From: Bacillota bacterium
GTDB lineage: Bacteria > Bacillota > Clostridia > Christensenellales > Borkfalkiaceae
Length of the DNA stretch: 21,747 nucleotides
Assembly (NCBI GenBank): GCA_021768985.1
Contig: JAETTR010000005.1
Location: forward strand, 1 to 21,747
Reading direction: 5' to 3'
In this document: positions 6,957-14,128 of the stretch, one piece after another
How the letters are laid out: each line of letters begins with the position of its first letter
Numbering within the stretch: the stretch's first letter is position 1
Made by a program: the position numbers and the translations under genes
The notes under the pieces: model-generated
Told to the model about the DNA's origin: nothing
Seen by the model: the letters and a program-made list of their open reading frames with translations, nothing else
The model's database searches: none

Positions 6957-7712
6957 TTATTTTTTGAGAAAATAACGGAGCAATGCGAAACCGATCAAAA
7001 GAACAAATACCGCCACGCATACAAGCACAGTGATTACAGTGCGCTTACGTGCTTCTTGGGCAGTCGCTTCCTTTTTTGGCGCAAGCTTTTTGTTAACGCT
7101 CACGATGGCGCGTGAAATATGCTTATATACGGGAAGCGTAACGATTATCGCAATCAGACAACGCATAAAGTTAAACGGTAAAACGGATACCCATAAATAG
7201 AAGTTATAAAACGTATCTTTCGTACAAGAAGGAAAGAGCGGCAACATCATACCAATCAAGGGATCCCAACTGCCGTGGAACACAAGCTGTATGTAAAACG
7301 GTACAAGTATAATCCAATTCACGAAAACCGCAACAGCTACGGAAGAAAACATGCCGACGCACATTCCGATCATTGCACTCTTAAAGGAACGTTTTTTCTG
7401 ATAAATCAACCCTGCGGGAACGATAAACGCCAAGCCGATCAGCAAATCTGCAAGCTCCCCGACAAAAGCGGTTCCCGTAGATTTAATAATCAGCTTTATC
7501 AGAATTTTTATTACAACGATTATTCCTCCGGAAAGCGGTCCGAGCGCAAACGTTCCGATCAGCATGGGAATATCGGAAAAATTCAATTCCAGAAAAACGG
7601 GGAACGCCGCCGCAATCGGAAACACGAATGAATATAAAATTCCCGCAAGCGCACCGAACAATGCGATCATCGCAATTCTCGTTGCATTAAAATAGTTTCT
7701 CTTTTCCGACAT
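6957..7712 (-). CDS. ribU: ECF transporter S component for riboflavin (RibU-like)
   Basis: This membrane protein is the substrate-binding subunit of an energy-coupling-factor importer for riboflavin; it would work with EcfA/EcfT ATPase and scaffold proteins encoded elsewhere. Its 251 residues are strongly hydrophobic and contain ELNFSDIPMLIGTFALGPLSG near residues 42-62, a segment typical of RibU. The FMN riboswitch immediately upstream is independent evidence for flavin transport. It is longer than usual: after the normal core and a charged linker (APKKEATAQEARKR) there is one extra hydrophobic segment at about 225-246 ending in KK. The ATG has GTGAGG about nine bases upstream. No clear intrinsic terminator follows it before tsaE. 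Confidence 0.92.
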   Translation of the reverse strand: MSEKRNYFNATRIAMIALFGALAGILYSFVFPIAAAFPVFLELNFSDIPMLIGTFALGPLSGGIIVVIKILIKLIIKSTGTAFVGELADLLIGLAFIVPAGLIYQKKRSFKSAMIGMCVGMFSSVAVAVFVNWIILVPFYIQLVFHGSWDPLIGMMLPLFPSCTKDTFYNFYLWVSVLPFNFMRCLIAIIVTLPVYKHISRAIVSVNKKLAPKKEATAQEARKRTVITVLVCVAVFVLLIGFALLRYFLKK

Positions 7713-7760
7713 ATTTCAATTCCTCACTTTGAATTCAATTTCTTTCCTTAATATGACGTA

Positions 7761-7787
7761 TAAAAAACGCGCCCCAAAAGGGGCGCG
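7761..7787 (-). terminator. intrinsic terminator of the FMN riboswitch
   Basis: A perfect eight-base GC stem (7768-7775 with 7780-7787) has a four-base loop and is followed on the minus strand by six T residues. It lies between the riboswitch aptamer and ribU, so it is the expression platform: FMN binding is expected to favour this hairpin and stop transcription before ribU. Confidence 0.92.
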
Positions 7788-7803
7788 AAAAAAACCGCTT
7801 GAT

Positions 7804-7916
7804 CTTTCTTTTATCATCCGGACTATACCGTCGGTACGGGAATTTCACCCGTTCGGGGGCTTGCGCCCTTCGCAGACTCTACTGCCGGTGGAGAATTTCA
7901 CTCCGCCCCAAAGAAG
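7804..7916 (-). promoter_or_regulatory. FMN riboswitch (RFN element)
   Basis: Read on the minus strand, this region has both hallmark halves of the FMN aptamer: GGGGCGGAGTGAAATTC followed by ACCGGCAGTAGAGTCTGCGA, and then GGGTGAAATTCCCGTACCGA followed by CGGTATAGTCCGGATG. Short complementary runs at the two ends (TCTTT and AAAGA) form P1. It precedes a terminator hairpin and a RibU-like gene, the classic genetic-off arrangement for riboflavin uptake. Confidence 0.97.
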
Positions 7917-7980
7917 TATTCGATTGTATTTTCACGAAATTCCTTTGCTTGACGCGCAGTCGTTTCATGAGTTCCCTATT

Positions 7981-8009
7981 ATTATAACAGCCGATATCTA
8001 AAAAAGCAA
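7981..8009 (-). promoter_or_regulatory. promoter of the FMN riboswitch-ribU unit
   Basis: TTGCTT (8004-8009), a 17-base spacer and TATAAT (7981-7986) lie just after the flavodiiron gene stop. The predicted start near 7974 leaves about 58 bases of leader before the aptamer. This makes ribU a separate transcription unit from its upstream neighbour. Confidence 0.75.
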
Positions 8010-8014
8010 GCGTT

Positions 8015-9217
8015 TCAGGCAAGAAAATCTTTCGCAATTTCGCCCGCGAGCGCTTCGAGGGAAGCGCGGCTGTTCGCATTCACCGCGGAGAGCACCGTCG
8101 CTTTTTCGCCGATCTGCGTAACATTCGGCATTGCGGTGAGAATCGCCTGCATCAGTCCGCCCGACTGCGCCGCCCACGAGCCGTTTTCGATCACCGCGAA
8201 CTTGCGGTTTTTGAACCCGTGCGACTGCAACTCCCGCAACAGGTTTTCCATGCTCGGGAAGATCGCGTTATTATAGGTGGTCGCCGCGAACACCGCGTGC
8301 GAATAGCGGAACGCCTCGGAGAGCAATTCGCTGACGTGGGTCACCGAAACGTCGTACGTTTTCACCTGCTTCACGCCCGCTTTCACGAGCTCGGTCGCGA
8401 GGATCTCGGCGGCGTTCTGCGTATGTCCGTAAACGGAAGCGTAGAACACGACTACGCCCTTCTCTTCGGGCTGATACCCGCTCCACACCGAATACTTTGC
8501 AAGGAATCGATCGAAATCCTTCCGCCATACGGGTCCGTGCAGAGGGCACACCGCGGAAATTTTCAACCCCGCCGCTTTTTTCAGCGCGTTCTGTACTTGC
8601 ACGCCGTATTTCCCGACGATGTTCAGATAATATCTGCGCGCATCGTCGAGCCAATCCCGTTCGAAGTTCACCTCGTCCGCGAAGATGCTCCCGCCGAGCG
8701 CGCCGAAGGTTCCGAACGCGTCCGCCGAAAAGAGCGTCTGCGAAGTTTCATCGTAGGTAAACATTACCTCGGGCCAGTGCACCATAGGCGCGAATACGAA
8801 GCGCAGGGTGTGCTTCCCCGAAGAAAAGGTATCCCCCTCCTTCACGACGTGCGCGCGGGAGGAATCGAACCCGTAATAATTGGAAAGCATCTGCGCCGTT
8901 TTCTGATTGGCGATCACCCGAACGTTCGGATACTTTTCCAGAAGGCGGGCGAAGGAATCGGAATGATCGGGCTCCATGTGATGAATCACCACGCAGTCAA
9001 GCGGGCGGTCCTTTAACAGAAACGCGAGATTGTCGAAAAAGACTTCGCTCACCGCCAGATCGACCGTATCGAAGAGCACGGTTTTTTCGTCGAGCAACAG
9101 ATAGGAATTATAAGACACGCCGCGGGGCACGGGGTACGCGCTCTCGAACAGGGAAATGCGCCTGTCGTTTCCGCCGATATAGAATAAATCGTTGTGTACA
9201 GCTACCGTATTATGCAT
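8015..9217 (-). CDS. flavodiiron protein (A-type flavoprotein, O2/NO reductase)
   Basis: Flavodiiron proteins reduce oxygen to water, or nitric oxide to nitrous oxide, in the cytoplasm of anaerobes, with electrons usually from rubredoxin. The 400 residues hold a metallo-beta-lactamase-like domain (about 1-245) and a flavodoxin domain (about 254-400). The diiron ligands are all visible: His80, Glu82, Asp84 and His85 in HHMEPDHS, then His147, Asp166 and His227. The flavodoxin phosphate loop is YASVYGHTQNAAE (259-271). There is no fused rubredoxin or reductase domain, so electrons must come from separate proteins. The ATG has GGAGAA five bases upstream. The gene is monocistronic as far as promoters show. 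FMN is its cofactor, which fits the flavin-uptake gene next door. Whether O2 or NO is preferred cannot be told. Confidence 0.95.
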   Translation of the reverse strand: MHNTVAVHNDLFYIGGNDRRISLFESAYPVPRGVSYNSYLLLDEKTVLFDTVDLAVSEVFFDNLAFLLKDRPLDCVVIHHMEPDHSDSFARLLEKYPNVRVIANQKTAQMLSNYYGFDSSRAHVVKEGDTFSSGKHTLRFVFAPMVHWPEVMFTYDETSQTLFSADAFGTFGALGGSIFADEVNFERDWLDDARRYYLNIVGKYGVQVQNALKKAAGLKISAVCPLHGPVWRKDFDRFLAKYSVWSGYQPEEKGVVVFYASVYGHTQNAAEILATELVKAGVKQVKTYDVSVTHVSELLSEAFRYSHAVFAATTYNNAIFPSMENLLRELQSHGFKNRKFAVIENGSWAAQSGGLMQAILTAMPNVTQIGEKATVLSAVNANSRASLEALAGEIAKDFLA

Positions 9218-9263
9218 AGAACTTCTCCGAATTTTTTATAGATTATGCTTCAAATCTCCACGG

Positions 9264-9292
9264 ATTATAGCACTTTGCGCCGCAATTTGCAA
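9264..9292 (-). promoter_or_regulatory. promoter of the flavodiiron gene
   Basis: TTGCAA (9287-9292), a 17-base spacer and TATAAT (9264-9269) lie 46 bases before the start codon. The spacer holds an 11-base palindrome (9275-9285, five-base arms around one base) that could be an operator. The predicted leader is about 40 bases and shows no riboswitch. Confidence 0.75.
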
Positions 9293-9317
9293 GCAAACGA
9301 AACTTTAATTTGAAACT

Positions 9318-12300
9318 TTACCCTTCATAGCCGTTCAAAAATTCCAGAACCGTTTCGAGCGGATAGGCAAAAGCGGTTTCCTCCCGCGCAACCGTCTCCG
9401 CGCCCGCGCACGTCAGCGTGTATACCTCTTCTTCCTGCGGCTCTTCCGAAAGCACCCGCCGCATGACCGCGGAAACCCTGTAACGGATTCCGTCGAACAC
9501 GTACAGCGCGCCGAGGTTGGCTCTGTTTTCCACAAGATAGTCCAGATTGAATTCCGGCAGTTCCAGCCTTCCGCCGTCCGTGCCGCACGCGTCGAGCGCC
9601 GAAAACAGCGCCAGCAATTCCTCCTGCGAGAGCACGGCGATCCGGTTCCCCTTTCCGTCCTCTCCGACAAAGACGCCCGTTCTCGCGATTGCGATTCCGC
9701 CGTTCAGCTTCGCCACCTGCCGCGAAAGCGTCGCGCGCAGAATTTCGCTGTCCGTGAGCGTCCGTCGGGATTCCGCGTCGGGCAGAACGAGATCGTTCTC
9801 CACGTTCCACGCCCCGAGCGCGCCCTCGCCCTGCAACAGAGAAAACGCGTCCAGAAAGCGTATGAGTTCGCCGTTTTCGATCAGTCCCTCGCCGATCAGC
9901 CGCGCGGGAACGACCAATCCGTCGTTTTCCGCGATCTGCGCCGAAAGGCTCGCCGTGACGAGATAGGACCGCGGTCTGCCCGTGCCGTCCGCCTCCGCGA
10001 ACGCGCACACGGTACTCAGAGAAACGGCGTTCACGTCGTATTCCTCGAGTTTTCCGTTCCCGACGAGGGTCACGAGGCTTGCAATTTCCGTTTCTTCGAG
10101 AATCGCGATTTCCGCGCGGTATGCGCGGGCGTGATCGCGCAGCTTCCCGCCGCTTCTGCCGATCGCCGCTTTCACCGAATACGTGATCATGCCGCCGACC
10201 AGATCCGATTCGTACAGTGCGTTCAGCCGTGTTTTTTCGGGCGAAATTTTGCTCTGTCCGTTAAAGCTGCCGATCTGCGCGAAATCGAAATCCCCGACTT
10301 TGTCCGTCGATTCGATTTCCAATTCGTCGAGCGCGGCGACGAGCGCGGAAACCTCCGCCTGCGGGTATACGGAATCCTTTTTCAATCCGTCGCGCACCGC
10401 AAGGTCGATTTTGTCCGCCCCGACGGCTTTGTCGATCTCCTCCGTCGTCATATTGCGGATGATGACGGAGGGATAGATGATTTCGAGCGTCGTTTTGCCG
10501 CCGCGGTCGGCGTGCGGCTTGTTCGCGTTCATCAGCTCGCCCTTCACCTTGTCGGTGAGCTCGCTCCCCTCCATCTTTAAAAAGTCGAGTCCGAACAGGT
10601 CCGCCGCGTCCGAAAGGGCGCGCATTTCGGCGATCGTATAATAGCCGTGTTCCTTGGCGTTGTTCCGAACGCTCTCCTTGACGACCCCGTCGAGCGCTTT
10701 GTCGAGCTCCACCGTCAGGTCGTTGCGGATGATCTCCGAATCGTAGCACACTTCGAGCTTGGTGCGTTCGGGGAAGAGATCCGCGGGCTTGTTCATATCC
10801 CGCAACAGCTCGTTCATCCGATCCGAAATCGCCGCGCCGTCAAGGGAGAAATCCGCCCCTGCGGAAACGGAGAAAATTTCGTCGAGCGCGGTGATGAGAA
10901 GCGGGAGCTCGGGATACCAGACGTTTGCCTTGCCGTAGTACGCGAGCTCCTCGGAGGAACCCGCTTCGAGGTAGCGCGCGGGAAGATTCAGCGCGTCGCG
11001 GATCTCCGCATCGGAAACGAGATAGTTCGCAACCGACGCGCCGAAGATAAAGCTTTCGGATACGAGCTCTTTGCGGCGGACGAGCGCCCGCACGATCTCC
11101 TGCGTGGTCGAATTCTCCGAGAGATTCAGCTCGCCAACCTCGGTAAACACGGTGACGAGTTCGGATTTTACGATGAGATCGGGCACGACGTCGTCCGTTA
11201 GCGGCGTGCGCGAGGAAGCGGGGATCACGAGCGTGAAGCTGCCGAACCCGATGCTCTCCTTTTTGATCTGTTCGGAAACGGTATAGTGCAACACGTCCGA
11301 TTGCAGCATTTCCTCGATCTGCTCCCGTTCGAGCTCCTTTAACCGGTCGAGCACGGCGTTTCCGTCCACGCCGTTTTGAATGACCTCGGTCAGATCGAGC
11401 CCGAGCGTGCGCACGGCGGCGAGCAGGTTTTTCAGCTCGCCCGGCTTTCCGTAGGTGACCCACTCCTCGAAATTTTGCAGTCTGCGGGGAATGATCACGT
11501 CGGGATTCCCCTCCGTCTGTTTCAGGAAGGCGTTCGCCGCCGTACCCTCCACGATCTTATTCCCGCCGTCGAGCAACTCGTTCAGCGTTTCGTTTTCGAG
11601 CAACTTCGCCACGTCCTCGGCGGAAACCTCTCCCTCCGCCAGCGACAGAATGAGATCGACCGTCTTGGGCAGCGCGTCGAAGAGCTCTTTGAGCTCCGCC
11701 TTATTGATGAGCCGAACGGGGTTGCGGTTGGAATCCGTTTCGAGGGAGAGCGTAGGCACCGCCACGATTCCGCTCCCCTGTTCCATGAGCACGTTGGACA
11801 CGACGGAGCGCAACAGCACCGAATCGGTGAAATAATCGGAGAGCGTCTTTCCCCGATCGTCCTCCCGCGCGATCGCCGCGGCGAGCCCGTCGAGCACCTC
11901 TTTGAAGTCCGCCGAAGAGGAGAAAATCGATTCGACCAACGCTTTGTTCTCGCCGTCGCCGAGAAGGCGCAACCCGCGCAGAAGCTGATACGCTTCGCCG
12001 TTGGAAATCAGATTCCCCGCTTCGTCGTATTTGTTTTCGTAAACGATCGTATCGGGCACGTAGACGTTTTCGCCGATGTTTTGCAGTTGGGTTCGGATCA
12101 GCCCGCCCATTTTGCCCGAAGAGAGCACCTTCCCGAGCAGCGCGGAATCGGCGATCCGATCACTCACGTTGTCGTACCGCGCAATATTTTGGGCGTAATC
12201 GGGATCGGATTCGTCGAACATGGAAGCGATCGACTGAAAGATATTTCCGCCCTTTACCCGATCGTATATGGCGAACAGATCGTCGGACACGCCGAGCAGA

Positions 12301-14093
12301 GAACGAATCTCCCGCGACCAATCCACCTTTTCCGCCGCCAAAGACGCGTAAGTCAACCCCGCGCCGCCCGCTTCGGTCAGGTACTTGTTTTCGAGATAGC
12401 AATACAGTCTGCCGAGCACGGGACTGATCTCTTCGCTCCGCTCCGAGGAGAACACGGAAAGACTTTCGATCTGCGGCAGAAGCGTCTTTGCGAGCGTGAG
12501 CGGCTCCTTGACGGAAACCTCGCCCGAAAGCAGAGAGAGCGCAACCCGCAGAACCGTCTGCGCGTCCCGCTTGGTGAACAGCTTATTCACGTTCAGACAG
12601 GGATGAATCTGCTTCTCCTCCGTCGCGACGTTCGTACCGAGCTGCGCGATCATCGCGCGCTCGTCGGGAATGGTTTCCGAGAGATGCCCGCGCTTGAAGA
12701 GCACCTTTAACAGCTCTTTGTTGTCCTCGCCCACCGAGGAGGCGAACGACATGTCGTCGAGATTGGCGATCACCGAATCGACGAGGGAAAGAGAAAAGTT
12801 GATAAAATAGGTCTGCGCGTCGAATCGATCGACGAGCGCTTCGAATTCGAGGCGGAATTCGGGCAACGCGGTCACGCCGAGCACCGCGTTCATGGCGTCC
12901 GAGCCGCCCTCGCCGCGCAGGACGGGCGCGATCTCGGCTTCGCCGTACTTCAACAACAAATTCAGCGTGTCCTTGGCAAAGCCCGTATACGCGCCGATTT
13001 CCTTGCGGAACCGGATATTTTCGTGGATCCCGTGTTTTTCGTCGTCGAGCCCGCCCGAGAGCACGAGATCGGCGGCGAAGAGATAGTACGGAGTGTCTTC
13101 GGGGTCCTTCACCGTGTTGAGCACCTTGAAGATCCCCTGCGCGCCGTAGCTTTCCACCGAGCGGTAAATGGAGTACGCGTAGTCCGCGTTCTTGTTGCCG
13201 AAGCTGATTTCCGCAATCTGCGTTTCGCCCGTGCCGCCCGCGGCGATGAAGAACACGCTCCCGATGAAGGACATGGTGATCAGTCCGGTCACCAATCCGC
13301 GGCACAAGCCGACGACTCCGCCGCCCGTATGCCGTTTTTTATAACTGCAATCCGTCTGGTTGCGCGCGAACGCGAGATTCTTTTTCTTTTTGTACCGCCG
13401 TTCGGGATAGAAAATCGCGTAGATCAGATAGAGCAGGAACACGAGCACGAGATACAGAACCCAGCACACGATCGCAAGCGCAATACGGTAACCCAGATCG
13501 ACGAGGGTCATCACGTACGCGCCGTTATCCCGAAGCAGAATGCCGATCTCCCGCGTGCCGTCCAGAAGGGAGGGCAGATAGTCGGCGAACACCTCGCGCA
13601 GCGTTTCGCACTCCGCGCTCGCCCCGAGCGTATTCTGCAACGCGTTCGGACCGCCCATGACCGCGTTGACCGCCTGCAACAGCCAAACGTCCACCTGCCG
13701 CCAGGAAATACAGACGAAAAACAAGGTCAGACAGACCGCCACCGCGCAAACGGACTGCACGAGCAAGACGAGGCTCTTATGTAGCCCGCGCTTTGCGTTT
13801 ACCAGTGTGGAAACGAGCAGAATGACGAAGAAGATCGCCGTGGGCGTCCAACCGATCGCGTAGCCGATAAAGCCCTGCAAATCCTCCGTAAAGGCGTGCA
13901 CGGCGAGATCGGCGACCCAGACGAGCGCAAGCACGACGAGCACCCAGACGAGCGCCTTGAACCCCTTTCCGAATCCCTTGAAAAGACCGATGCAGAGCAC
14001 GGTGAATGCGGCGAGCACGAGAAGCGACAGCTCCCAATGCGCCAGAATCACGTCCACCGCGCCCGCGATATTCGTAAACGTCATGAAACCCAC
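9318..14093 (-). CDS. giant membrane-anchored protein with a large repetitive ectodomain
   Basis: I do not recognise this 1591-residue protein as a whole. Six hydrophobic helices lie near 22-39, 47-68, 78-98, 107-130, 203-228 and 259-286. Basic loops (KGFGKGFK at 39-46, KRGLHK at 101-106, ERRYKKKK at 231-238) place these inside, the N-terminus outside, and residues 287-1591 outside. The GxxxGxCRGLxxG pattern at the last helix and the KGFGKGF loop recall CvpA-type membrane domains, but weakly. The ectodomain carries degenerate repeats (clearest at 1101-1134 and 1191-1224), is acidic, and ends without a sorting signal or further helix. The start is GTG at 14093, chosen because AGGAGG lies seven bases upstream; an ATG three codons later is badly spaced. 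It is the last gene of the envelope operon, 35 bases after the leucine-rich-repeat gene. A structural or adhesion role is only a guess. Confidence 0.85.
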   Translation of the reverse strand: MGFMTFTNIAGAVDVILAHWELSLLVLAAFTVLCIGLFKGFGKGFKALVWVLVVLALVWVADLAVHAFTEDLQGFIGYAIGWTPTAIFFVILLVSTLVNAKRGLHKSLVLLVQSVCAVAVCLTLFFVCISWRQVDVWLLQAVNAVMGGPNALQNTLGASAECETLREVFADYLPSLLDGTREIGILLRDNGAYVMTLVDLGYRIALAIVCWVLYLVLVFLLYLIYAIFYPERRYKKKKNLAFARNQTDCSYKKRHTGGGVVGLCRGLVTGLITMSFIGSVFFIAAGGTGETQIAEISFGNKNADYAYSIYRSVESYGAQGIFKVLNTVKDPEDTPYYLFAADLVLSGGLDDEKHGIHENIRFRKEIGAYTGFAKDTLNLLLKYGEAEIAPVLRGEGGSDAMNAVLGVTALPEFRLEFEALVDRFDAQTYFINFSLSLVDSVIANLDDMSFASSVGEDNKELLKVLFKRGHLSETIPDERAMIAQLGTNVATEEKQIHPCLNVNKLFTKRDAQTVLRVALSLLSGEVSVKEPLTLAKTLLPQIESLSVFSSERSEEISPVLGRLYCYLENKYLTEAGGAGLTYASLAAEKVDWSREIRSLLGVSDDLFAIYDRVKGGNIFQSIASMFDESDPDYAQNIARYDNVSDRIADSALLGKVLSSGKMGGLIRTQLQNIGENVYVPDTIVYENKYDEAGNLISNGEAYQLLRGLRLLGDGENKALVESIFSSSADFKEVLDGLAAAIAREDDRGKTLSDYFTDSVLLRSVVSNVLMEQGSGIVAVPTLSLETDSNRNPVRLINKAELKELFDALPKTVDLILSLAEGEVSAEDVAKLLENETLNELLDGGNKIVEGTAANAFLKQTEGNPDVIIPRRLQNFEEWVTYGKPGELKNLLAAVRTLGLDLTEVIQNGVDGNAVLDRLKELEREQIEEMLQSDVLHYTVSEQIKKESIGFGSFTLVIPASSRTPLTDDVVPDLIVKSELVTVFTEVGELNLSENSTTQEIVRALVRRKELVSESFIFGASVANYLVSDAEIRDALNLPARYLEAGSSEELAYYGKANVWYPELPLLITALDEIFSVSAGADFSLDGAAISDRMNELLRDMNKPADLFPERTKLEVCYDSEIIRNDLTVELDKALDGVVKESVRNNAKEHGYYTIAEMRALSDAADLFGLDFLKMEGSELTDKVKGELMNANKPHADRGGKTTLEIIYPSVIIRNMTTEEIDKAVGADKIDLAVRDGLKKDSVYPQAEVSALVAALDELEIESTDKVGDFDFAQIGSFNGQSKISPEKTRLNALYESDLVGGMITYSVKAAIGRSGGKLRDHARAYRAEIAILEETEIASLVTLVGNGKLEEYDVNAVSLSTVCAFAEADGTGRPRSYLVTASLSAQIAENDGLVVPARLIGEGLIENGELIRFLDAFSLLQGEGALGAWNVENDLVLPDAESRRTLTDSEILRATLSRQVAKLNGGIAIARTGVFVGEDGKGNRIAVLSQEELLALFSALDACGTDGGRLELPEFNLDYLVENRANLGALYVFDGIRYRVSAVMRRVLSEEPQEEEVYTLTCAGAETVAREETAFAYPLETVLEFLNGYEG
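10422..10793 (-). repeat. clearest pair of internal protein repeats in the giant ectodomain
   Basis: Residues 1101-1134 and 1191-1224 both begin NKP and share TxLE, YxSxIIRN, and T-x-E-x-DKA; 17 of 34 positions are identical at a spacing of 90 residues. A third, weaker copy (KTRLNALYESDL and following, near 1285) continues the same period. Related fragments with a SxIL/IR motif, a VP or VIP strand and an E-x-x-x-L-x-x-AL helix recur elsewhere in the ectodomain. Confidence 0.7.
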
Positions 14094-14128
14094 CGCTTCA
14101 CCTCCTTTCCGTCGTCCGGTACGTTCCG

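Noticed and set aside
8270..8275. Perfect TATAAT on the minus strand inside the flavodiiron gene
   Set aside because: No -35-like sequence at 16-18 bases; inside conserved coding sequence.
9107..9112. Second TATAAT on the minus strand inside the flavodiiron gene
   Set aside because: The sequence 17 bases upstream is GC-rich and does not resemble a -35 box.
11376..12710. Long plus-strand open frame (444 codons) opposite the giant gene
   Set aside because: Arg/His/Gln-rich composition with no motif, no ribosome-binding site, and complete overlap with a gene having good membrane segments and repeats. It is a GC-rich antisense shadow.
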